Shown: positions 6,976-12,262 of the stretch, in pieces
How the letters are laid out: each line of letters starts with the position of its first letter
Position numbering within the stretch: position 1 is the first letter of the stretch
Assembly (NCBI GenBank): GCA_035352715.1
Contig: DAOPYE010000076.1
Span: 1 to 12,262 of the forward strand
Origin: DAOPYE01 sp035352715
GTDB lineage: Bacteria; Acidobacteriota; Holophagae; Holophagales; Holophagaceae
DNA: 12,262 bases
Direction: 5' to 3'
Translations under genes and position numbers: made by a program
The notes under the pieces: model-generated
The model's input: the letters and a program-made list of their open reading frames with translations, nothing else
Databases searched by the model: none
What the model was told of the DNA's origin: nothing

Positions 6976-7896
6976 ATGGTAGCAGGTATGGCCCCCCAAA
7001 CCCTGACCGAAGCCTTGCATTCATTCCATTTGGAGCAGCAGGCCCGGGGTGTTTCCAGTAATACGTTCAGGGCGCAAAAGGGCGACTTGGAAAAATTACT
7101 TGCACACGCGCTCACTGCCCATTGGGAGGGTTGGGATGTGAAGCCGCGGACCCTTCGGCGCTTTGCGCTCGAACTGGGCGAGCGGGGCCTGGATCCCGCC
7201 AGCCAGGCGCGCATCCTCAGCACCACGCGGGCCTTCTACCGCTGGTTGTTCGAGACCCAACGTATTCCGGTCAATCCCGCGTCGGGCTTGCGCAATCCCA
7301 AGCAGGCGCACAAGCTGCCCGCCTTCCTGACCGAGGATGAAAGTCGCGCGCTGCTGGATCTGCCCCCCGCCGTCGACTTCCCCAGCGCCCGCCTGCGCTG
7401 CCTGTTGGAATTGCTGTATGCCTCGGGCCTACGCGTTTCCGAACTGACCGGGCTGGATCTTCAGGATCTGCTGCCCGATCGGACCTTGCGGGTCCTTGGC
7501 AAGGGGCGCAAGGAGCGGCTCACGCCCTACCACGAAGCAGCGGCGCAGACGCTGGAGACCTACCTCGGGTTCCGCAGCGCGTTCCTGGCGGCCAAGCAAC
7601 TGCCCCGCACGGCGGCGATCTTCATCAACCAGCGCGGAGGGCGCCTGACGCCCACCAGTGTGCGCACGTTCCTGGCCAGCGCCATCGAACACGCGGCCCT
7701 GCGCGCCAAGATCAGCCCCCACGCCCTTCGCCACAGCTTTGCCACCCATCTGCTGAATCACGGCATGGATCTGCGCGCGATCCAGGAGCTGCTGGGACAC
7801 GCGAGCCTCAGCACGACCCAGCGCTACACGCACCTGGATCTGGAACAGCTCGCCAAGACCTATGAATCCGCGCACCCGAGGGCGAGAAAGGGCTGA
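6976..7896 (+). CDS. xerC: Site-specific tyrosine recombinase XerC
   Basis: 306-residue tyrosine recombinase that, with XerD, resolves chromosome dimers at dif during cell division. The N-terminal SAM-like core-binding domain covers about residues 8-95 and the catalytic domain about 110-300. The catalytic set is complete: R153 (ASGLRVSEL), K176 (GKGRKER), H249 and R252 (SPHALRHSFATH), H275 (LLGHASLSTTQRY) and the nucleophile Y284. The ending YTHLDLEQLAKTYESAHPRARKG strongly resembles the XerC-specific C-terminus rather than XerD or phage integrases. No att site, excisionase or cargo surrounds it and no dif-like palindrome is visible, so a chromosomal role is favoured over an integrase. ATG 6976 is the first start; ATG 6988 is a possible alternative four codons in, and neither ribosome site is compelling. 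The stop lies 7 bp from the convergent chemoreceptor-like gene. Confidence 0.93.
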   Translation: MVAGMAPQTLTEALHSFHLEQQARGVSSNTFRAQKGDLEKLLAHALTAHWEGWDVKPRTLRRFALELGERGLDPASQARILSTTRAFYRWLFETQRIPVNPASGLRNPKQAHKLPAFLTEDESRALLDLPPAVDFPSARLRCLLELLYASGLRVSELTGLDLQDLLPDRTLRVLGKGRKERLTPYHEAAAQTLETYLGFRSAFLAAKQLPRTAAIFINQRGGRLTPTSVRTFLASAIEHAALRAKISPHALRHSFATHLLNHGMDLRAIQELLGHASLSTTQRYTHLDLEQLAKTYESAHPRARKG

Positions 7897-7903
7897 ACCA
7901 GGC

Positions 7904-8563
7904 CTACTTCAGCCGACTCTGCACGGTGTCGATTTTCTCGGAAACCTGGTTGATGCGGTGGTTCAGGGTCTCGATCTCTTTGGTCAGGTTGCGGACGGAT
8001 TCCACGGACTTGGTCAAGTGATCGGCCACCACCATGAAGCCCTTGCCGTGGACGCCCACCTTGGCGGCCTCGATGCTGGCGTTGAGGGCGAGCATCTGCA
8101 TGCTGCTCATGATCTGGTTGATGCGCGAAACCACGTTGCGGCTTCCGTCCAGGCTGCTGCCGATCTCACCGCGGATGGCGTTCAGAGAGGTCGTCAGATC
8201 CGTGCGCAGGCGCTCAATGTTCTCGTTCTGAACTTGCACGACCAAGCGGGACGTCAAGTGGTCCACCAACTGACAGCCGCTGCCGGCGATGAGCCGGGCG
8301 ATGTCCTCGGCGATTTCTGTCTTGCCGGTCGCCTCGAAGACAAAATCGCAGGGTAGCTGACGGATCGCTTCCGCGTGGTGATCGAAGACGCGGATATCCG
8401 CGGCGCGCGCGGTCTGGATGCCGGGGGCTTCCAGGTTGGGGTCCACCACGTAGGCCACTGTTGCGATATGGCTCTCCCTTAAGAAATTGAACAGGCCCAG
8501 CCCGGTTCGGCCGCCGCCAACAATTCCGATGCTGTGGTTATTGCTGCCGTACCAGTCGCTCAT
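7904..8563 (-). CDS. Soluble chemoreceptor-like protein: Rossmann nucleotide-binding domain fused to an MCP signalling hairpin
   Basis: 219-residue protein without signal peptide or membrane segment. Residues 11-105 look like a Rossmann fold: SIGIVGGGRTG (11-21) with a GxGxxG-type loop G16-G17-G18-R19-T20-G21, a second strand ending VAYVVDPN with D41 as expected for NAD-type binding, and CDFVFEATG (72-80) as in dehydrogenase domains. Residues about 112-219 are helical and contain the chemoreceptor tip: INQI (148-151), then LALNASIEAAKVG (158-170), GKGFMVVAD (173-181), matching the canonical LLALNAAIEAARAGE / GRGFAVVADEV hairpin that contacts CheA and CheW. The arms are short and no adaptation or HAMP region is evident. 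ATG 8563 is preferred because GAGG lies five bases upstream; ATG 8605 has none. A sensor of NAD(H), redox state or another nucleotide feeding a chemosensory array is inference; no che gene lies in the window. Confidence 0.8.
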   Translation of the reverse strand: MSDWYGSNNHSIGIVGGGRTGLGLFNFLRESHIATVAYVVDPNLEAPGIQTARAADIRVFDHHAEAIRQLPCDFVFEATGKTEIAEDIARLIAGSGCQLVDHLTSRLVVQVQNENIERLRTDLTTSLNAIRGEIGSSLDGSRNVVSRINQIMSSMQMLALNASIEAAKVGVHGKGFMVVADHLTKSVESVRNLTKEIETLNHRINQVSEKIDTVQSRLK

Positions 8564-8595
8564 GTGTGCCTCGTTGCTCCAAGCATACTTTGATC

Positions 8596-8625
8596 CTGTT
8601 TCCATCGGCGGATGAACGGAAACAG
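8596..8625. promoter_or_regulatory. Operator-like inverted repeat between the receptor gene and tex
   Basis: Perfect 8-bp inverted repeat CTGTTTCC-N14-GGAAACAG, with half-site centres 22 bp apart, about two helical turns. An inner CATC/GATG pair lies within the spacer, so the site could also form a hairpin. It sits 33 bp upstream of the receptor start (8563) and 92 bp upstream of the tex start (8717) in the divergent spacer. A weak minus-strand -10 like TATGCT lies at 8582-8587, which would place the repeat over the -35 region. The repeat is seen; operator function is inference. Confidence 0.4.
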
Positions 8626-8704
8626 TGAATTTGAGATCGCCAGCCTCGGGTCGGCGAGGGCTCGTTCGGGATGGAGTATCATGATCCTTTTGCCGCCATA
8701 CCCG

Positions 8705-8710
8705 AAAGGA
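8705..8710 (+). promoter_or_regulatory. Ribosome binding site deciding the GTG start of tex
   Basis: AAAGGA lies six bases before GTG 8717. The protein from this GTG begins like known Tex proteins, while in-frame ATGs at 8612 and 8681 would add unrelated residues. ATG 8681 has a GGAG four bases upstream and cannot be fully excluded. Confidence 0.65.
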
Positions 8711-8716
8711 CGTGAC

Positions 8717-11239
8717 GTGGAGCTGCTTGTCGATCGCATCTGCCAGGAACTCTCCCTGCCCCGATCAGGGGTGGCCGCCGTGGCAGGACTCTTGAATGAG
8801 GGCAACACGGTGCCCTTCATCGCCCGCTACCGGAAGGAAGTCACGGGAAGCCTGGACGAGGTGGCCATCCGCAACGTGGAAGACCGTCTGGCCTACTACA
8901 AGGAACTGCTGGACCGCCGCGACACGGTGTTGAAGACCATCGATAAGCAGGGTCTGTTGACGCCCGAGCTGAAGGCCCGCATCGAAGCCACCTGGGGCAA
9001 GACGGAACTGGAAGATCTCTACCTGCCCTACAAGCCCAAGAAGCGCACCAAGGCCATTGTGGCGAGAGAGCTGGGGCTGGAGCCCCTGCTGGACGCGCTG
9101 ATGGCGGACGAGAGCGGCGCCGATCCGCTGATGCTGGCGGCGCCTTTCGTGAAGGAAGAAACCGAAGGCATCCAGACGGCCAGCGCCTGCGTTGAGGGGG
9201 CGGGCCACATTCTGGCCGAGCGCTTGGCGGAAGACGCCGATGTGCGCGCCTGGCTGCGCCAGGAGTTCCACGAGCATGGCGTGATGCAATCGACCCTGCG
9301 CGAAGAGCGCAAGGAGGGTCCCGAGGCCCTGCGCTTCAAGTCCTACTGGGACTTCAAGGAACCCATCCGTAAGATGCCGGGGCATCGCGTGCTGGCCCTG
9401 CGCCGTGGCGAAAAAGAAGAAATCCTGTCCGTCAAACTGCTGGTGGATCGCGATCGCTTGGTGACGGCGCTCGTCTCGAAGATCGCGGTGAATCCCAAAT
9501 CCGGTTATCGCCCCAGTCTGCACGCGGTCTGCGATGACGCCTTCGATCGCCTGCTGGCGCCCACGCTGGAAACCGATGTCCGCATGGACGCCAAGAAGAA
9601 GGCGGATGCGGACGCCATCAAGGTCTTCCAGAGCAACCTCGATCATCTGCTGCTGGCGCCCCCGGCGGGCCAGCGCTGCACCCTGGGCGTGGACCCCGGC
9701 ATCCGCACCGGCTGCAAGCTGGTCATCATCAACCGCCTGGGCCAGTTCATGGAGACGGCCACCATCTACCCGCTGGAGCCCAAGCGCGATATCGAAGGCA
9801 GCCGGGCGGTGCTGGAGCAGTTCGCCGCGAAGTACCCCATCGAATCCGTGGCCATCGGCAACGGCACCGGCGGGCGCGAGGCCGAAGCCATCATCAAGCA
9901 GTGGCTGCGCGATACGGGCCGCGATGGCGTGGTCTGCATCGCCGTGAGCGAGGCGGGCGCGTCTGTCTACAGCGCCTCCGACGTGGCGCGCGAGGAATTC
10001 CCCGAGCTGGATGTCACCGTGCGCGGCGCCATCAGCATTGCGCGGCGCTTCCAGGATCCGCTGGCCGAGCTGGTGAAGGTCGAGCCCAAGAGCATCGGCG
10101 TGGGCCAGTATCAGCACGACGTGAACCAGACCGCCCTCAAGAAGGGCCTGGACGAGGTGGTCGAATCCTGCGTGAACCGCGTGGGCGTGGACCTGAATTC
10201 CGCCAGCTACAAGCTGCTGCAGTACGTCGCTGGCATCGGCGAAGGTCTGGCCAAGAACATCGTCAAGCACCGCTTCGAGCACGGCGCGTTCAAGACGCGC
10301 GAGCAGTTGCTGGAAGTCTCGCGCTTTGGCGAGAAGGCCTTCACGCAGGCTGCGGGCTTCCTGCGCATCCAGGACGGCGAGAATCCTCTGGACGCCAGCG
10401 CCGTCCACCCCGAGAGCTATCCCGTGGTGCAGCGCATCTGCCAGATGACGGGCAAGACCTTGCCCGAACTGCTCGGCAACGACGCGGTGCTGGACGGTCT
10501 GGATGCCAAGCTGTTCGTGGATGAGCGGTTCGGCGTCGAGACGGTGCAGGACATCATCGCCGAGCTGAAGAAGCCCGGCCGCGACCCGCGCCAGGAGTTC
10601 AAGGCCGTGGTCTTCAAGGAAGGGGTGAACAAGCCCTCCGATCTGGAGATCGGCATGGAGCTTCAGGGCATCGTGACCAACGTGACCGACTTCGGCGCCT
10701 TCGTGGATATCGGTGTGCATCAGGATGGCTTGGTGCATCTCTCCGAGATCAGCCACACCTACGTCAAGACGGCGGCCGAGGTCCTGAGTGTCGGTCAGGC
10801 CGTGAATGTGAAGGTGCTTTCCGTGGATCTGGAGGCCAAGCGCATCGCCCTTTCCATCAAGGCGCTGCAGCCCGCTCCCGCAGGGGTGCGCCGCGACCAG
10901 CCGCGTCCCCGGCCGGAAGGCGCGCGCGGCGGCGATCGCCGTCCGGACGCGCGTCCCGCGCGGTCTGGTCCCCGGCCCGAGCATCGTCCTGGACAGCGTC
11001 CCGATCAGCGCCCGGATCAGCGCTCCGGCCAGCGCGGCGATCAACGTCCTGAACAGCGTTCTGATCAGCGGCCTGCCGCCGCTCTGCCCCGGGATCGCCG
11101 GGCGGATGCCCACGCCCACACGCGCCCCCGGCGCGAGGATTCCCGTGGCGGGAAATTCGATGGCCCCGCGCGCAAGGCTGAATCCCACGGCGCGAGCATG
11201 GACGATCTACTGGCGAAGTTCGGCAAGGGACCGCGATGA
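8717..11239 (+). CDS. tex: Tex-family transcription accessory RNA-binding protein with extended repetitive tail
   Basis: 840-residue cytosolic nucleic-acid-binding protein related to eukaryotic Spt6, linked in other bacteria to transcription and toxin expression. The N-terminal helix-turn-helix-like region opens with LLNEGNTVPFIARYRKEVTG (about 22-43). The YqgF/RNase H-like domain starts near residue 322 with LGVDPGIRTG (D326). Helix-hairpin-helix motifs lie near 500-530 (VAGIGEGLAKNIVKHR), and an S1 RNA-binding domain at about 646-716 (GIVTNVTDFGAFVDIG). Standard Tex is about 720-780 residues; here roughly 120 extra residues (719-840) form a Pro/Arg/Gln/Asp-rich, probably disordered tail ending in an amphipathic SMDDLLAKFGK. 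The tail includes seven tandem tetrapeptides (separate entry). Start GTG 8717 is supported by AAAGGA and by family alignment. The stop overlaps the next gene's ATG as ATGA. Family assignment is secure. Confidence 0.96.
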   Translation: MELLVDRICQELSLPRSGVAAVAGLLNEGNTVPFIARYRKEVTGSLDEVAIRNVEDRLAYYKELLDRRDTVLKTIDKQGLLTPELKARIEATWGKTELEDLYLPYKPKKRTKAIVARELGLEPLLDALMADESGADPLMLAAPFVKEETEGIQTASACVEGAGHILAERLAEDADVRAWLRQEFHEHGVMQSTLREERKEGPEALRFKSYWDFKEPIRKMPGHRVLALRRGEKEEILSVKLLVDRDRLVTALVSKIAVNPKSGYRPSLHAVCDDAFDRLLAPTLETDVRMDAKKKADADAIKVFQSNLDHLLLAPPAGQRCTLGVDPGIRTGCKLVIINRLGQFMETATIYPLEPKRDIEGSRAVLEQFAAKYPIESVAIGNGTGGREAEAIIKQWLRDTGRDGVVCIAVSEAGASVYSASDVAREEFPELDVTVRGAISIARRFQDPLAELVKVEPKSIGVGQYQHDVNQTALKKGLDEVVESCVNRVGVDLNSASYKLLQYVAGIGEGLAKNIVKHRFEHGAFKTREQLLEVSRFGEKAFTQAAGFLRIQDGENPLDASAVHPESYPVVQRICQMTGKTLPELLGNDAVLDGLDAKLFVDERFGVETVQDIIAELKKPGRDPRQEFKAVVFKEGVNKPSDLEIGMELQGIVTNVTDFGAFVDIGVHQDGLVHLSEISHTYVKTAAEVLSVGQAVNVKVLSVDLEAKRIALSIKALQPAPAGVRRDQPRPRPEGARGGDRRPDARPARSGPRPEHRPGQRPDQRPDQRSGQRGDQRPEQRSDQRPAAALPRDRRADAHAHTRPRREDSRGGKFDGPARKAESHGASMDDLLAKFGKGPR
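10991..11074 (+). repeat. Seven tandem 12-bp units encoding (G/D/E)QR(P/S/G) in the Tex tail
   Basis: Seven in-frame 12-base units encode GQRP, DQRP, DQRS, GQRG, DQRP, EQRS, DQRP (Tex residues 759-786). The octamer GATCAGCG recurs within them. Third positions and some codons differ between units (CAG/CAA, CGT/CGC/CGG), so the array is not a fresh slippage product; either it is old or the peptide pattern is under selection. Confidence 0.85.
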
Positions 11240-11961
11240 GCTGCCCCGCCCGCCTTCTGCTTCCGGCCGCGGCGGCGGTCCTCCTCGGGGTATCCCTGGG
11301 GTGCGACCGCACGATCCATGGCATCCGGAAGACGGCCTACGTGCCGACCGAGGCGGGATTGACGTTGATCTACGAGAACCCCCAGAACCTGCGGGTCGCG
11401 GCTCCGGACCAGGCCCTCGCGCGCCTGCAAGCGCGCGTGGCCTCCTCCCGCGAAGAGCTGGGGGGCACCCTCGTCCAGATGAGCTACACCGGCCTGCAGG
11501 GCCAAGTCGACAATCTCTGTCTATCGCGGAACGGTGGATGGGCCATGGTTTCGGCCAATGGCAAGGCGCGCATCCAGATCCTGCCCGAAGGTTTTCCTGA
11601 TCGCGTCTCGCAATGGGCCATCGGGGATACCACCGCCCGGGTCATTGGCCGCGGCACGGTGGATCTTCCGGGGCTGCGCCTGCCCCCCGATTTCGATCGG
11701 GTGGGGGTATGGGTGGAGTTCCGCTCGCCGGAGGGGAATCGGCGGCGAACGCTTTTCCTGCCCCGCATCGGGGAGGCGGAGACCCTTGTGCATCAGGGTG
11801 GTCGCTGGATCTGCACGAACCGGTTGATCTCCAGGGGATTCACGGACGCGCCCAGCGTCAATCCAAATGAATCCGAGCGCATGAAGCGCCTGATGGAGCT
11901 TCATGAAATCGAGCGCCAGCATCCGGCGCTTCTGCAGAGGGAAGAGCCCAAGTCCGAGTGA
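11236..11961 (+). CDS. Putative lipoprotein of unknown function
   Basis: 241-residue protein I do not recognise. Residues 1-22 form a signal sequence (R6, then a Leu/Ala/Val-rich core) ending SLGC, so C23 is a probable lipidation site, although Ser at -3 is not the usual Leu/Val. D24 follows the cysteine, the residue that retains lipoproteins in the inner membrane in E. coli. The mature part begins with a TAYVPTEAGLTLIYENP segment, then a short helical stretch (QALARLQARVASSREEL), then a beta-rich middle (DTTARVIGRGTVDL, VGVWVEFRSPEG), and ends in a charged helical tail. ATG 11236 overlaps the tex stop (ATGA) with AAGGGA five bases upstream, so it is translationally coupled to tex. No functional link to Tex is evident. 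Confidence 0.8.
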   Translation: MSCPARLLLPAAAAVLLGVSLGCDRTIHGIRKTAYVPTEAGLTLIYENPQNLRVAAPDQALARLQARVASSREELGGTLVQMSYTGLQGQVDNLCLSRNGGWAMVSANGKARIQILPEGFPDRVSQWAIGDTTARVIGRGTVDLPGLRLPPDFDRVGVWVEFRSPEGNRRRTLFLPRIGEAETLVHQGGRWICTNRLISRGFTDAPSVNPNESERMKRLMELHEIERQHPALLQREEPKSE

Positions 11962-12062
11962 CGGGCCATTTCATCGTCCTGTCCCTCGTCCTGTTCATCG
12001 CCTGAGGGAAGCTGCTGGGATCGGGGAAGGATCGCCCCAGCCGAGAGGAAAGCCTTCAATAA
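11958..12062 (+). pseudogene. Possible small membrane-peptide gene interrupted by an in-frame TGA
   Basis: A GTG at 11958 overlaps the lipoprotein stop (GTGA) and opens a 15-codon hydrophobic peptide, VTGHFIVLSLVLFIA, ending at TGA 12003-12005. The same frame continues with GKLLGSGKDRPSREESLQ to TAA 12060-12062, the base before the terminator stem. Read through, it gives about 34 residues: one membrane span followed by a charged tail. TGG to TGA is a single change, so a nonsense mutation, a base-call error or recoding are all possible. There is no strong ribosome site (GGGAAGAG ends about 11 bases upstream). A chance frame cannot be excluded. Confidence 0.35.
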
Positions 12063-12097
12063 AAAGCGCGGCCAAGATGTGCTCTTGGCCGCGCTTT
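12063..12097. terminator. Strong hairpin, probably a bidirectional intrinsic terminator
   Basis: A perfect 15-bp GC-rich stem (AAAGCGCGGCCAAGA / TCTTGGCCGCGCTTT) closes a 5-base loop. On the minus strand it is followed by TTTTTATT, a good U-tract, about 19 bases past the stop of the minus-strand gene at 12116. On the plus strand the tract is only TTTGGGTTT, so termination of the tex-lipoprotein transcript may be weaker. It sits between two convergent transcription units. Confidence 0.88.
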
Positions 12098-12115
12098 GGG
12101 TTTCGTGCGGGAAGA

Positions 12116-12262
12116 CTACTTGGCGCTGCCCACGAAGGGGTAGGCGCCAGGGGTCTGGGCCTGACGATCGGTCCAGCCGAGCAGGGTGCGGGCTTCGGCG
12201 GGCAGCTTGGGCTGCGTGGGAAGGCCGGGCAGTTCCTGGGCCAGTTCCAGATGTCGCATCTC
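12116..12262 (-). CDS. C-terminal fragment of an unidentified protein
   Basis: An open frame enters from the right edge on the minus strand and gives 48 residues, including LPAEARTLLGWTDRQAQ and TPGAYPFVGSAK, before a TAG at 12116-12118. Codon use is GC-rich at third positions like the neighbouring genes, and the stop is followed closely by the hairpin with a U-tract in the correct orientation, which supports a real gene end. The start and most of the protein lie outside the window. I do not recognise the fragment; it has no clear motif. Confidence 0.6.
   Translation of the reverse strand, partial: EMRHLELAQELPGLPTQPKLPAEARTLLGWTDRQAQTPGAYPFVGSAK

Noticed and set aside
6976..7896. The tyrosine recombinase as an integrase marking a mobile element.
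   Set aside because: Its C-terminus matches chromosomal XerC, and there are no att repeats, tRNA gene, phage or cargo genes nearby.

Overview
The window is a GC-rich bacterial chromosomal segment, densely packed with genes on both strands. It shows no rRNA, tRNA, CRISPR array, insertion sequence or phage gene. A lipoprotein-type signal sequence and mostly housekeeping content (methylglyoxal synthase, XerC, Tex, an AMP-forming acyl-CoA ligase) suggest an ordinary chromosome of a diderm bacterium. The style recalls Holophaga/Geothrix-type Acidobacteriota, but that placement is a weak inference from general impression, not from a marker gene.

Layout from left to right. Methylglyoxal synthase (mgsA, minus strand) is separated by about 205 bp from a divergent, translationally coupled pair on the plus strand: a 584-residue nitronate-monooxygenase-family flavoprotein and a radical SAM protein with a B12-binding-like N-terminal half. 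A class III extradiol (DODA/YgiD-type) dioxygenase follows on the same strand. It converges on a long-chain acyl-CoA ligase (minus strand), and the two TAG stop codons share one CTAG. The ligase starts at TTG and is divergent from xerC across only 32 bp. xerC converges, with 7 bp between stops, on a small gene joining a Rossmann nucleotide-binding fold to a soluble chemoreceptor signalling hairpin. That gene is divergent from tex across a 153-bp spacer holding an operator-like inverted repeat. tex overlaps a downstream lipoprotein gene by ATGA. A tiny membrane-peptide frame interrupted by TGA then runs exactly up to a strong hairpin terminator. The terminator also faces the 3' end of an unidentified minus-strand gene that leaves the window.

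The most unusual items are: (1) the 219-residue cytosolic Rossmann + chemoreceptor-tip protein, which looks like a nucleotide- or redox-sensing receptor without a membrane anchor; (2) the nitronate monooxygenase whose N-terminal third appears to be a degenerate copy of its own catalytic barrel; (3) the CX4CX2C cluster motif of the coupled radical SAM protein; (4) the possible recoded or broken small membrane peptide before the terminator; and (5) the repetitive, disordered, arginine-rich tail on Tex. Apart from the two coupled pairs, the genes do not form one obvious pathway.
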